From Calamus simplicifolius (Eukaryota; Streptophyta; Magnoliopsida; Arecales; Arecaceae): a DNA stretch of 64,000 nucleotides. Within the stretch, counting starts at the first letter, position 1, and each line of letters starts with the position of its first letter. Under the pieces are notes generated by a model. That model ran no database searches. It was not told the DNA's origin and saw only the letters and a list, made by a program, of their open reading frames with translations. The DNA lies in assembly GCA_900491605.1 (NCBI GenBank), contig UESW01003900.1, forward strand, positions 750,932 through 814,931. The letters run 5' to 3'. A program made the translations under genes and the position numbers. Shown here piece by piece: positions 1-11,260 of this stretch.

Positions 1-332
1 GGGCTAAGAAACAGTACGCACCATGATTGGTGACTGGCTATTGCTTCTCGCCGAATTATTACTACTTTGTTTTTCATTATTAATATTTCTTTACTGTGTA
101 ATTATCTTGCTTTTCTTTAGTATTCTTGCTACAAGTTGAAGATTGCTTGGGAAATATTAAATCCTAACTTTAAAATCCCATCAGATAACTGAATATTAGT
201 TAGTAACTTGGCTATTTTAGCCCAAAAGACCCTTAGGAGGAAACGTTGGTAAGCGTAAGACTGTTGGTAAACGTAAGACCCGAATGGAAAGGCAATTTTT
301 TTGGCAGTGTTCCCGTCATCCCTAAGAAAAAT
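1..332 (+). other. Leader-like sequence upstream of EPRV copy 1
   Basis: Non-coding, AT-rich sequence at the left edge. From about 130 onward it resembles the stretch upstream of the second viral copy (about 3110-3300); both contain a 'taactttaaa(a)tccca' block and a 'ttggtaagcgtaagacc' block shortly before the first viral ATG. I read it as the 3' part of the viral leader. The first 120 bases show nothing I recognise, and the true start of this copy lies outside the window or is lost. Confidence 0.45.
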
Positions 333-2375
333 ATGGATAAAATAATAAAGAAATTAACTAAGATTCAGAAACCTAGAGAGATAGAAAAGCTAGGAATTAA
401 TGACCCCGAAGATCAAGACTTTTATCAAGAAAATATAAACATACTAACCCAGTCTGCATCTAAGATTGAAGCAGACTTAGCAAATAATAAGATCCCAGCC
501 ATTAAGTATAGTCAAATTTATAAAAAAGGAAGCTTTGACTTCTTAGAAGACTTAGATTCAAGAATGCATAACACAGTCTACCCATTAGTTTAGAAAATGG
601 TCAAACCAGCATTAGGCTACTTCGACAGGAGGACCTCCAGTCATTTACAACTAGATTTAAGTACCTTCATATAGCAGCTATCTAGATTGCTATTATCCCA
701 AACCACAGAATGGGCTTAGACAAACCAATATTCATAGCCCTCAAGGATGGCCGCTTTCATGAGGCCAAGGATGCAACACTGAGCATCATTAGCACCAACA
801 TAAGTGAGGGACCGATTTACTTCAAAAGCTATCTCAATCTCAGTGCAGAAATAGATAGAGCGATAAAAAAGCTTTTGGTAATCGACATTAAGATGTCAGG
901 TTATGAGAACATAGAACCAGGATTTAATCCCCTCAGCTTAGTATACAGAATAGTTTATAAGATGATGACAACCAAAGTAAATTCTAAAGGAATAAAGAAA
1001 ACTCCAAAGGGACAAACGTTATTCCTAGCCACAAATAGTAAACACCAGTCAATAATACCCCAAATGTATAATTGGAAGGAGGTAGAAATAAAAGACAATT
1101 GGACACTGAAACAAGTACAACCTCCTAGAAGATCAGTTAGACAAAATCAAATGATTAATGAAATTACACAGGATGATAAGGGAAATGTCAATTATAGATT
1201 CAAGAGGTCCTACAACTTAAGAAAACCTAATATAGAGATAGAAGAAGTCGGCAACACAAGTGTCAGAAATCTAAAGCTCAAAGGAGTCAACCTAGAATCT
1301 AATGTCCCAGACCTATTCTATGAAGACACAGACTATTCTCCGACTCACTCCCAGATGATGGATGAAATTCCAAAACAATTAAACATGATTTCAAAGAGAT
1401 TTGAAATCAATAAGGATAAGATCAAAAAAGAATTCTTAGCAGAATACAATAAACCCAAAGTCAGATGGCTTTGGAAAGAAACAAGCCCAGAAATTAGAGA
1501 GGAGTTAAAACAAGAATATTACAATTTCATTAACCTAAACCAATTAGAGATTCCTTATTTCACATGGCTAGAACAGATGTGTACAAATAAGGAAATTACA
1601 GACAAATATCCTTTCAAATCCATAGAAATAGTATGAAAAACCACCGACAATAGAGAGATCAACTCAGAACATATTTCTTTAGAAGAATGTCAAGTTAACT
1701 ACAAGAATCGGACGATAATTGCCTCTCCTCTAAAATATCTTAAACCAGAAGGTGAACAAATAGATCAGTTAGCCACCAACAGTGAAGTTAGAAAGATAAT
1801 CCAGCAGAATAACTGTAGTAACCAACTCTTACATACAATGTCAGGTCAGTTAAACCAAATAGAAAAAAGTCTCACCAAAGAACCTGAAGATTCTAAGATT
1901 ATCCAAGAAATAAGGATGCAAAAACCCATCTTCCAGATAGATAGTAGTTGGGAAAAAGATTTCAGAAGCAAAGAAGATAGGATCGTAGATAAATTAACAA
2001 GTAAACTTAAAGGAATTAGATTAAATATGATATCAGCCTAGGAATCATCAGATGATCACATTAATAAAATTTAGAAATATGGAAAACAACCATATTATTA
2101 TACTCAGAAAAATTATTATCCTTGGCCAATCCCTCCAGATATCTAGTTTGAAGAAAGAAAAGACTTTAAGAAAGAAGTTTACAGTAGCGATGCAGTCTAT
2201 GAATGGAATATAGATGGCATGTCAGAAGAGAAATTTGGAACCTTTTATTAGAAATGACCATGGCCGCAGCAGCCAAGAGGGCTGCCAACAACAATGAAGA
2301 AAACTGTGTAAAATATTAGTTCAAGGATTTTCCGGACAATTAGAAGGATGGTGGCACAAACTTCTCTATTTTAAT
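333..2375 (+). pseudogene. EPRV copy 1: movement protein and coat protein N-part (broken)
   Basis: Endogenous caulimovirid coding region. The start at 333 (MDKIIKKL) is chosen because it aligns with the start of copy 2 at 3303; the frame is open further upstream, to 246, but that extension is not shared. The first frame stops at 593. A 308-residue open frame at 710-1636 carries the 30K-type movement protein core (GLDKPIFIALKDGRF near its start) and a charged linker. Further in-phase pieces follow (for example 1838-2041) with stops at 1636 and 2041. Sequence matching the coat-protein core of copy 2 (GFSGQLEGWW) lies near 2325-2360. Homology ends at about 2375-2390, where an inverted fragment begins. 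In caulimovirids the movement protein forms plasmodesmatal tubules and the coat protein packages the DNA. This copy is not functional. Confidence 0.72.
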
Positions 2376-2388
2376 TTCCAACGATTAG

Positions 2389-2698
2389 GGTGATTTTAAT
2401 ATACCATTTTTGTGTTTCTATTATCGGGATTTTGTTTAAATAATTATCTTGTTCAGCTTTTGTTTCTATTTCTTGGAGAATCTCTTTTCCTTTGTCTGGT
2501 GTTTTTAGTTCACCTATCTCTGATTTTAGTATTTTGATTTCCTGTTTTATCTGTTCAATTTCCTTTCTAAGCTGGCAAATTGGATCTGCCCTAATTTTTC
2601 TTCTTGTTCCTTTTCTTTGATTATTTCAGGTAGAGTTAATATTTCTTTCCTGGGTCTAGGTTGTAATTATTTCTTAAGTTTTTCTATATAGTCCTTCC
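2389..2698 (-). pseudogene. Inverted EPRV fragment (between coat protein and protease)
   Basis: Read on the minus strand, this piece matches the second viral copy at about 57690-58015. It has the RK-YIEKLK motif, a glutamate/lysine-rich stretch, then NYLNKI and QKWYIK, corresponding to NSYLNKI-like and QKWHIK in copy 2. It is therefore viral sequence in inverted orientation, joined directly to the coat-protein remnant of copy 1 and followed by the AT microsatellite. It contains no complete gene. Confidence 0.7.
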
Positions 2699-2862
<164 letters not shown>

Positions 2863-3302
2863 GGGGTAATGGGTCCAGTCTGGTACAATGATTGAGTTGG
2901 CGTGGGATCGCACCCAAATGGTATCAGAGCCATGTTAGATCACCACGCGCATACTATATTTCTAAACCACAGAGTATCACGCCTCCTGAGCGGGTATATG
3001 CAAATATACCTACGACCCATAGGAATAATGAGCTACGGCCGGACATGAAACCTCTTGGTTAAGAAATTATAAAACTAGTCATATCAGTGGTTGCTTTTGA
3101 TAAAAGTCAAGTCCTTGGGAAACATTAGTTTCTAACTTTAAATCCCAATTAGTTTGAGGACCTTAGTTAACGGGCTTCTTAATTAATTGTCCATCAAGTT
3201 CTTAAGAAAACAATGGTAAACATGAGACCGTTGGTAAGCGTAAGACCATGAGTAAAGGGCAGTGTTACTGGCAGTAGACCCATCATCATTATTAGGAAAA
3301 CA
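2863..3302 (+). other. EPRV copy 2 leader region
   Basis: About 440 bases with no significant open frame, leading to the ATG at 3303. It contains a tRNA-Met primer-binding sequence at 2919. From about 3110 it is similar to the sequence upstream of copy 1. I take it as the start of the linear viral map followed by the untranslated leader. The part before 2919 cannot be assigned. Confidence 0.5.
2919..2932 (+). promoter_or_regulatory. tRNA-Met primer-binding site of the EPRV
   Basis: TGGTATCAGAGCCA is complementary to the 3' end of plant initiator tRNA-Met, which primes minus-strand DNA synthesis in caulimovirids and in many copia elements. No copia LTR end lies immediately upstream and viral leader and coding sequence follows, so I assign it to the EPRV. 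A stray retrotransposon site is the alternative. Confidence 0.55.
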
Positions 3303-3602
3303 ATGGAAAAAATAATTAAGAAATTAGCTAAAGTTCAAAAACCAATTGAAATAGAAAGTCTAGAAACCAATGAATCCCAAGACCAGGACTTTTATTCAAT
3401 AGAAACCATTAATATGTTGACTAAATCAGTATCAAAAGCAAAAATAGACATAACAAATAAGAAAATTCCAACAATCAAGTATAATCAGATATACAAAGTA
3501 GAAAGTTTTAATTTCCTAGAAGAATATAGAATCAAAACTGCAGAACATAACCTACCAATCAAATTAGAGAATGGCCAAACAAGTATTAGACTTTTTAGAA
3601 AC
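3303..3602 (+). pseudogene. EPRV copy 2: N-terminal part of movement protein region
   Basis: An open frame from ATG 3303 (MEKIIKKLAKVQKP) that parallels copy 1 from 333. It is interrupted at 3602 by gypsy element E. The viral frame resumes at 54957, directly after the second copy of the duplicated GAAAC. The last apparent residues before the stop near 3608 are LTR sequence and do not belong to the gene. Confidence 0.72.
3598..3602 (+). repeat. Target-site duplication of element E (left copy)
   Basis: GAAAC directly before the E 5' LTR. The same five bases follow the E 3' LTR at 54952-54956. Viral sequence continues across the pair once the element is removed conceptually. Confidence 0.9.
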
Positions 3603-4531
3603 TATTAAGGGGTAAAATCATCATTACGTTAATAATTATGCAAGAGGTTAGGATCAACCTTGAACCCTGACTCTTACTCGCTATGCAATGCCTGCTAGAA
3701 ATGAGCCAGCCGAGCTATCCACCATGCCTCACCAGCCGAGCTATCCACCGTGCCTCACCAGCCGAGCTATCCACCGTGCCTCGCTAGCTGAGCTATCCAA
3801 CGTGCCTCGCCAGCTGAGCTATCCATTGTGCCTCGCCAGCCGAGCTATCCACCATGCCTCGCCAGCCGAGCTATCCACTATGCCTCGGTCCTAATCCGAG
3901 CTATCCTTATACCTTGGTCCTAGTCTGAGCTATTCTTATGCCCCAGCCAGACCTGAGCACTCAAGCACCTCTGCGGAATCTAGCGCGAGAGAGTTTAAAT
4001 TCATAAGATTCTAAACAAAAATCATACCCAAGAGTGGCCTAGAGCCTTGGAGCCTACACAATCGCCAAATCTTAAGACATCAACCAGCTCTCATAGCCAT
4101 CGATCCTCTAACCAACAAGATACGAATCTTACTGACCTCATAACAAACTGGATTCAAATCCTAATGGCTTTCGGACCCACGACACCTTCAAGGAATCAGG
4201 TGATCCTTTATAAATACGATTATCTTCCAACTTCTCAGGTATGCACACTTCCTTACTCGCCCACTCTCCATCCATCCTTGCTCACCCCTTCCACCATTAA
4301 CACTCTGCTCAAGAGCTCTCGAAAGGCCATCCTGGAGAGACTCTTCAGCGGGAGCCTTATCCCCATATTTGTTCATTGTTGATCTCCGCTGACTTAAGCA
4401 TCGAAGGATCTTCCACAGAGGGCCACCCCCAATGCCTCTCGCGTTAGAACTATTTTGTAGGTCCACCCAGGAGGAAGCCCACTCTGAAGCTCGATCGCGC
4501 CTGAGTCAGAGAACAGATTTTAGCAGCAACA
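3603..4531 (+). repeat. Element E 5' LTR
   Basis: 929 bp. It begins TATTAAGGGG, where the 3' LTR has the standard TGTTGAGGGG, and ends AGCAACA. A TATA-like TATAAATA lies at 4209-4216. It is about 106 bp longer than the 3' LTR, and four extra copies of a 26-bp minisatellite account for nearly all of that. Confidence 0.9.
3709..3895 (+). repeat. 26-bp minisatellite in the E 5' LTR
   Basis: About seven tandem copies of a unit with core GCCGAGCTATCCACCRTGCC. The 3' LTR (about 54233-54310) has about three. The open frame through this array (3688-3894) exists only because of the repeat. Confidence 0.85.
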
Positions 4532-4534
4532 AAA

Positions 4535-4553
4535 TGACGCTAGAGGAAGGACC
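4535..4553 (+). promoter_or_regulatory. Element E primer-binding site (probable)
   Basis: TGACGCTAGAGGAAGGACC starts three bases after the LTR end. It resembles the TGGCGCT-type primer site of Tat elements with one G-to-A change. The exact tRNA partner cannot be fixed by eye. Confidence 0.55.
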
Positions 4554-4616
4554 CTCAAGTCCCATAAACTTGTGATCCAGGAGATAAGGGTCTCGATCTT
4601 GAAGAGAACCTCTCCC

Positions 4617-4685
4617 ATGGCCAATCGAAGAAAGGCTACTTTTGAAGCCCAGGACCAGGTTGCCTCCCAAAGACCTGAGCGTTCG
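4617..4685 (+). pseudogene. Element E gag N-terminal stub
   Basis: ATG at 4617 opens MANRRKATFEAQDQ, a plausible gag start just inside the primer site. After about 23 codons the sequence jumps, out of frame, into RNase H coding sequence. This marks a large internal deletion that removed the rest of gag, protease, RT and the first RNase H. Deletion end positions are approximate. Confidence 0.5.
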
Positions 4686-4986
4686 CTTCTTCTTCCCAGC
4701 CTCCAATAATGAAGCCAAGTATGAAGCTCTGCTCGCTGGACTTCGAATCACTTGTGATCTTAAAGTGAAGAAGTTGAATGCCTTTACCTACTCTCAATTG
4801 GTAGCCGGTCACGTGCGAGGCAAGTTCGAGGCCCGGGAGCCAAACATTATTTGGTATCTCCAAGAGGTGTGGGATTTACTTTTCCACTTATTTGAATTTG
4901 AAGTCATTCAGATCCCAAGATCTGAGAATGCACGCGCCGATCTACTGTCTCGGTTGGCAACTGTAGAATCGATGGATTCCAAGTGA
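4686..4986 (+). pseudogene. Element E archaeal-type RNase H domain
   Basis: Contains NNEAKYEALLAGL near the start and IPRSENARADLLSRLA near the end, the conserved blocks of the second RNase H of Tat polyproteins. The usual catalytic positions are partly visible (E in NEAKYEAL, D in ARADLLS). The frame ends with a stop at about 4984. The deletion upstream removed the N-terminal strand with the first catalytic aspartate. A methionine at 4642 is not a real start. Confidence 0.8.
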
Positions 4987-5037
4987 AAGTTTCTCGTGGA
5001 GATTCTAGAAAAGCCTAGCATCGTGGAGGCTGACTGA

Positions 5038-5638
5038 GTGATGCAGGTCAAGGCCAAACCATCCTGGTTTGAACTAATATTAAAGTATCTTAAAGAAGGG
5101 TTGCTCCTAGCTGATAGAAAGGAAGCAAGAAAGCTGAAATTGCAAGCCACCCACTATGTGCTGATCGACGACCAGCTGTATAAGCGATCCTTTTCCATGC
5201 CGCTACTCAAGTGCCTTCACCCATCTAAGGTTGATTATGCTCTTCAGGAGGTACATGAGGAAATTTGTGGCAACCATCTGGGGAGCCGATCCTTATGCCA
5301 TAAGATGCTGTGCCAGGGGTATTATTGGCCCACCATGAAAAAGGATGCTGATGATCTCGTCTGAGCTTGCGACCCCTGTTAGAGACATTCTAATATCCAG
5401 AGGCTCCCCTCTGCCAGTTTGGTCCCTATTTCCTCCGCTTGGCCCTTTGCTAAGTGGGGTATGGACATCCTTGGCCCTTTTCCCCTCGCCACTAGACAGA
5501 GAAAGTTCTTGTTTGTCGCCATTGACTACTTCACTAAGTGGGTCGAGGCCGAGGCAGTTTCCCAGATAACCAAAGCTTGGGCCAGAGACTTCGTATGGAG
5601 ATCCATTATTTGTCACTTCGGCCTCCCACATACCATCA
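5038..5638 (+). pseudogene. Element E integrase, 5' half
   Basis: First part of the Ty3/gypsy integrase. 5038-5364 carries the region before and including the H2C2 zinc-binding domain (HEEICGNHLGSRSLCHKM, GYYWPTM). A frameshift or small deletion near 5365-5415 loses most of the CDKCQ part. The catalytic core resumes with WGMDILGPFPLA and FTKWVEAEAV, including the first catalytic aspartate (GMDI). Copia A interrupts the gene at 5638; the reading continues at 16132. Confidence 0.85.
5634..5638 (+). repeat. Target-site duplication of copia A (left copy)
   Basis: CATCA before the copia A 5' LTR, repeated at 16127-16131 after its 3' LTR. Removing the insert restores the integrase reading through the ITDNG motif. 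Confidence 0.95.
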
Positions 5639-7202
5639 TGTTAACCCAATTATTGATTTTGATGATTAATAAAGATATGTGTATATTCATTTTGCTACTA
5701 ATAGATTTAAAAAGTGTTACAAGACTTAAAAATGTTTGATCAATCAAAAAGGATAAAGAAATATGTTTTCAATCAAGATTAAAAAATAAATCTCAAAGTT
5801 CAGAGCCTGGAGTCGACACCCAAATGGTAAGGAGCTGACCCCAAGGCGTATCAGAAAGTTTTTGGGATTTTGGCACGGTCCGGAGTCGACACCCAAGGTT
5901 TTGGAGCTGACTCCAACCTGAGATACATAGAAGTGCATTCTGTTTCAATTTTCAGAACCGACACCTAAAATTTGGGAGCCGACACCTGATATTTCGGGAG
6001 CCGACACCTGAGTTTCTGGAGCTGACTCTAACTTGGGAACAGAGAGCATGTTTTATGAACTATTATGGAGCCGACACTTACAGTTTTCCGAAGCCGAATC
6101 CTGAAAGCGACGAGCCGACACTTACCTTTTTCGGAGATGACTCCCCAACAACTTTTTCTTTACTATATTTGAATACCCGATTTGGAGCCGACACCTAAAA
6201 AGTTGGAGCCGACTCCAACCTATCAGGAACAGAATTTCTATCTGTCAGAATGTACTCCAACGGTAAGATTTCTTTTCACCTAACTTTTAACGACTATTTT
6301 CTTTGTGTGTAGAAGAATCCAAACGTCTCCAATGGCTAGTTTTCCCTCCTAAAATATGGATTAAGGGATCTAAAAATAGGGGACCATCCATTTGAAAACG
6401 GGACAAAAAATTTAAGAGAAAATAGATTGAAAAATCTGAGAAGTCTTGAGCAAGAAATCAAAAAGGAAAGAGTCAAAGTTCAAATCCATCAACTCCAGAA
6501 AAGCTCAAAGAGAAATCCAAGGCATTCAAGCTCAAAATCGAAGGATTTCCTAAGTGAAGAAATTAGAAGCAAAAGCCCTGATTTTTTCATCTTCTAAACT
6601 GCAAGTTTTTGAAGAATCTGAGCTGAGGCACTGATTCAACCTTTCTAAGAAGAAGAGGAAAAGAAGAAAAGCGCACATTCAAAGATCTTCAAACAGGCTT
6701 TTCTAATCCTTGTTTTAGTTTTTTATCTATTTGCTCATTTGAGGAGCTTTCTTGTATCTTAAACTCTATTCACATTTACTGTTTACTAGTTCAATCAAGG
6801 GTATGAATTAGTTGAGGTAATTTACCTTAGGGACAAGCTAAGGATAGCTTGTGATTTGGGTTTTGTGCTGGTGAGCCCGGAAAACCAGCTGGGTTCATTG
6901 TAATCCTGGGGGAAACAACAAGTTTTAAGTTGTGAGCTTGTAAAACAACTCGGCTGTAATCAAGTAGATTATAGTATGGACCCAAGTGGTACTTGGGAGT
7001 GGACGTAGGTGTTGGATACACCGAACTACTATAAAATCCTTGTGTTTGCCGTGTTTTGACTCTCTTACTCTATCTTTTCATTTGTGCTTTATATCTATCC
7101 AGCATATAATCTCATTTATTCCAAAGCACATTTTTTTGGGGGGCTAAATAATTTTTAAGAACCCAATTCACCCCTCCTCTTGGGTTGCCATCTGGGCCAA
7201 CA
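5639..7202 (+). repeat. Copia A 5' LTR
   Basis: 1,564 bp, TGTTAACCC...GGGCCAACA. It has many degenerate GGAG(T/C)CGAC(A)CC motifs at about 5809-6225, ahead of a mutated TATA-like CTAAAAATAG at 6370-6379. The 3' LTR (14574-16126) is the matching copy. Confidence 0.93.
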
Positions 7203-7204
7203 AT

Positions 7205-7216
7205 TGGTATCAGAGC
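7205..7216 (+). promoter_or_regulatory. Copia A primer-binding site (tRNA-Met)
   Basis: TGGTATCAGAGC two bases after the 5' LTR, complementary to the 3' end of initiator tRNA-Met. Confidence 0.9.
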
Positions 7217-7263
7217 AAGTGCTCATTTGAATTTAGTCTAATGATCAAGAGCAAAAGATCCAA

Positions 7264-8690
7264 ATGGTAGCTCAAGCTAGTTCATCATATTTAGAAGGTC
7301 AATCCACTAATCGACCTCCTTTATTTAATGGAACTAATTATAGTTATTGGAAAGCTAGGATGAAGATTTTTATTCAAGCACTTGACTATGATCTATGGGG
7401 AATCATAGTTAATGGTCCACATACACCCATAATTAGAGTAGACAACATGGTGATTCCTAAACCAGAAACGGAATGTGATGAACATGATAAGAAGTTGGCT
7501 CAGCTCAATGCTAAAGCCATGAATGTTTTGTATTGTTCATTGGATGCAAATGAATTTAATCAAATTTCTACATGTATTTCTGCAAAAGAAATTTGGAATA
7601 GATTAGAAGTTACTCATGAGGGTACTAATAAGTAAAAGAATCAAAAATTAATATTTTGGTGCATAAATATGAACTATTTAGCATGGAACAAACTGAAACT
7701 ATTACATGCAGTACACAAGATTCACTGATATTGTAAATGGTTTGAAAAGTCTTGGTAAGACTTATACTAATTCTGAACTTGTGCGTAAAATTCTTAGGTC
7801 ACTTCCAAAATCATGAAAAGCGAAAGTGACTGCAATCCAAGAAGCCAAGGATTTAAATGTTTTACCTTTGGAGGAGCTACTTGATCCTTAATGACTCATG
7901 AGCTGACTATGAAACAACATCAAGAGGAAGAAGTCAAAAAGAAGAAAACTATTGCTCTTAAGGCTGCAGAAAGTGAGGAAAGCTACAGTGATGGTGATGA
8001 TGATGAGGAGACTGCACTCCTTGCAAAGAAATTCAAAAAGTTCATGCAAAGAAGAAGACCCTTCCATAAGAAGAGATATGGAACAAAAATGGAAGGAGAG
8101 AAAGAAAAAGAGAAGGACAAGGACAAAGAAAAAGAGAAAGACCCCTTAATATGTTATGAGTGCAAGAAACTGGGGCATTTCAGATATGACTGTCCTCAAT
8201 TAAAGAAATCCTACAAGAAGAAGAAGAAAGCTTATGTTGCAACATGGAGCGATAGCGAAGAATCCTCTTCGAGGAGGAACAAAAAGAAGTTGCAAACATT
8301 TGTTTCATGGCAAACAACGATGACGAGGTAAATACCGAAACCCTCAATGATGATTTTACATTTGATGAATTATATGAAGCTTTCAATGAATTAGTCAATG
8401 ATTTTAAAATTTTAAAAAAGAAAAACAAGTTTTTGAAAAGTGAAACTCAAATCTGTGTAAAGAGAAAAATAAATTAACACTTGAAGTTAATGATTTAAAA
8501 GATGCAAAGGAGAGATTTCTAAAAGAAAAAGAATCAATCATGAATGAAAACCTTAACTTAAAGAAAGAAGTTAAAAATACAAGAACATAGTTGATAAATT
8601 TACATATAGCTCTGAAAAACTGAATTTACTTTTAAGTAATCAATAGGCTATTTTTGATAGAGCTGGATTAGGATATAGACCAAACATAAA
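7264..8690 (+). pseudogene. gag: Copia A gag
   Basis: Starts at ATG 7264 (MVAQASSSYLEGQSTNRPP), with the FNGTNYSYWKARMKIFIQ block typical of copia gag N-termini. The first frame ends near 7635. Frameshifts and stops follow, with a recognisable stretch from 7640 to 7880 and an open piece at 7891-8331. A CCHC zinc knuckle (CYECKKLGHFRYDC) is at 8152-8193, preceded by a lysine/glutamate-rich stretch. The following lysine-rich coiled region (8340-8690) is out of frame in places. Gag would form the virus-like particle and bind the RNA. Confidence 0.85.
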
Positions 8691-9484
8691 ATAAAAATTT
8701 GTAAACAATTTCTTTGTTAAGAAAAAAATGATGTTACATGTTACAATTACAACAAGAAAGGCCATAAATCTTATGAATGTAATGCAAGAAAAAGTAACAA
8801 AAAATTAAATGTTAAAGGAAAGAAAATATGGGTTCCAAAAGGAACAATCTTTTTTGCTACTAACCATGAAGGACCCAAGAAGGCTTGGGTACCTAAATAT
8901 AAGACTTGATCATTTTGCAGGAGTGTCTTGCGGCCAAAAGATCAAAGCGAAAGTGGTATCTCGATAGTGGCTGCTCAAGACACATGACGGGTGACAAGGA
9001 TCAATTCATCACCCTTGAAAGCAAAAGAGGAGGAGTTGTTACGTTTGGTGACAATGGCAAAGGCCAGATCATGGGGTTTGGTAAAATTCAAATAACTCCC
9101 TCCACATTTATTGAAAATGTCTTATATGTTAATGGTTTAAAGCATAATCTAATTAGTATTAGCCAATTGTGTGATAAAGGTTTCAAAGTATCATTTGAAG
9201 CTTCTATTTGCACTGTTTCTAATCCCATTGATAATAGCATTGTATTTATTGGAAATAGAAATGGCAATGTGTACTTGATTGATTTAGATAATTTGTCTAC
9301 TAGTAATCATTGCTTAGTTGCTAATAATGCTAATATGAATGAGATTGGATGGCTGTGGCATCGTAGATTAGGTCATGCAAGCACACACCTAATTTCAAAA
9401 TTAATTAGAATGGATTTAGTAAAAGACCTTCCACAATTAGATTTTGAAAATAACAAAGTTTGTGATGCATGTCAATTTGGAAAA
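8691..9484 (+). pseudogene. Copia A protease and integrase zinc-binding region
   Basis: A second knuckle-like motif (CYNYNKKGHKSYEC, lacking the second Cys) lies near 8735-8775. The open frame 8906-9487 carries WYLDSGCSRHMTGD with the aspartic protease DSG at 8963-8971. It continues through the GAG-pre-integrase region to the HHCC zinc domain of integrase (HRRLGHAS...CDACQFGK). A stop at 9485-9487 interrupts the junction with the catalytic core. Confidence 0.87.
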
Positions 9485-10470
9485 TAAACTAAAAACTCTT
9501 TCAAAACTAAAAACATTGTTTCCACTTCTAGGCCATTTGAACTACTTCACATGGATCTCTTTGGACCTACTAGAACCACTAGTCTAGGAGGAAAGAAATA
9601 TGGTCTTGTAATTGTAGATGATTATTCTAGATACACTTGGGTATTATTTTTAGTTCATAAAGATAAGACCTTTCCAATATTTCTAAAATTTTTCAAGAAG
9701 GTCACAAATGAGAAGAACAACACCATAGTGTCTCTTAGAAGTGATCATGGCACATAATTCAAAAATCATTTATTTGAAAACTTTTGCATTGAAAATGCAT
9801 TCATCATAATTTCTCTGCACCTAGGACACCACAACAAAATGGAGTTGTAGAAGGAAAGAATAGAACCTTAGAAGACATGGCCCGTACCATGCTATGTGAA
9901 AGCCAACTCCCAAAGTACTTCTGGGCGGAAGCTATAAACACGGTATGTTACATTCTTAATAGAGCTTTAATTAGGCCAATCCTTAAGAAAACTCCTTATG
10001 AACTATGGAATAATAGAAAACCAAACATTAGTTACTTTCATGCATTTGGTTGTAAATGTTTCATTCATAATAATGGTAAAGATAATCTTAAAAAATTTGA
10101 TGCAAAATCAGATGAAGGCATTCTTAGGATATTCAACATCTAGTAAAGCCTATAGAGTGTTTAATAAGAGAAACTTAATTGTAGAAGAATCTATTCATGT
10201 AGTTTTTGATGAATCCTTAGCATCGAGTTCAGGAAAAATTGATGATGAAGAAGATACAAACTTACTTGAGAGAGATATTAAAAAATTAAATATTGATGTA
10301 TCTTTTCAGATCATGAACAAGAAGCTAAAGGTGATGATTCTCCTAGTGTTGATGTTATTGATGCTAATCATAATGATGTAGATCTTCCAAGAGATTGGAG
10401 ATATGCCTATGGTCATCCAAAGGAATTAATTATAGGTGATCCATCTCAAGTAGTAAGAACTAGATCATCA
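9485..10470 (+). pseudogene. Copia A integrase catalytic core and C-terminus
   Basis: LLHMDLFGPTRTTS and VDDYSRYTWV mark the start of the DDE core; VSLRSDHGT holds the second aspartate. Stops and indels occur at 9755 and around 9800-9876. The open piece 9877-10143 contains ARTMLCESQLPKYFWAEA and the end of the core. The C-terminal region (SSKAYRVFNKRNLIVEESIHV) is in another frame up to about 10260. It would catalyse cDNA insertion if intact. Confidence 0.85.
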
Positions 10471-11260
10471 ATGAGAAATATCAATAATCATCTTGCATTT
10501 GTATCTCAAATTGAACCTAAAATGATTGAAGAAGCTGAAAAAGATAATAATTGGTTGTTAGCTATGCAAGAGAAATTAAATCAATTTACTAGGAATAATG
10601 TCTGGACCCTTGTAGATAGACCTAAAGATCATTATGTTATAGGATCAAAATGGGTATTTAGAAATAAATTAGATGAAAATGGTATAATAATTAGAAACAA
10701 AGCTAGATTAGTTGCAAAAGGATATAATCAAGAAGAATGAATTGATTTTGATGAAACTTTTGCACCTGTAGCTCGATTAGAGGTAATTAAATTTTTACTA
10801 GCATTTGCATGTCATATGCATATCAATTTATTTCAGATGGATGTTAAAAGTGCATTTTTAAATGGATTTATAAACGAGAAAGTTTTTGTTGAACAACCAC
10901 CTAGTTTTGAAGATCATAATTTTTCAAATCATGTTTTTAAATTGCACAAAGCACTTTATGGTTTAAAACAAGCACCTAGAGCTTGGTATGATAGGTTAAG
11001 CAAATTTCTAATTGAAAATAACTTTTCTAGAGAAAATGTTGATAAAACACTATTTTTGAAAAGAAAAGACAAAGATTTATTGGTAGTACAAATATATATA
11101 GATGATATTGTATTCGGTGCTACTAACAATCTCTTGTGTCAAGAATTTGCCAAGTTAATGCAGGGTAAATTCGAGATGAGCATGATGGGAGAACACAATT
11201 TCTTCCTGGGACTCCAAATCAAACAAGAAAGAGAGGGAATCTTCATCAACCAAACATAGT
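10471..11260 (+). pseudogene. Copia A reverse transcriptase
   Basis: ORFs 10471-10740 and 10816-11259 cover the copia RT: WVFRNKLDENG, ARLVAKGYNQEE, QMDVKSAFLNGF, LYGLKQAPRAWY, and the catalytic YIDD at 11095-11106. A TGA at 10738-10740 interrupts it where copia B has an open codon. The end has a TAG at 11257-11259. Confidence 0.9.

Noticed and set aside
3688..3894. 68-residue repeat protein
   Set aside because: Frame created by the 26-bp LTR minisatellite; the other LTR lacks it.
4188..4466. Minus-strand frame in the E 5' LTR
   Set aside because: LTR sequence; the counterpart in the 3' LTR differs in frame and no domain is visible.
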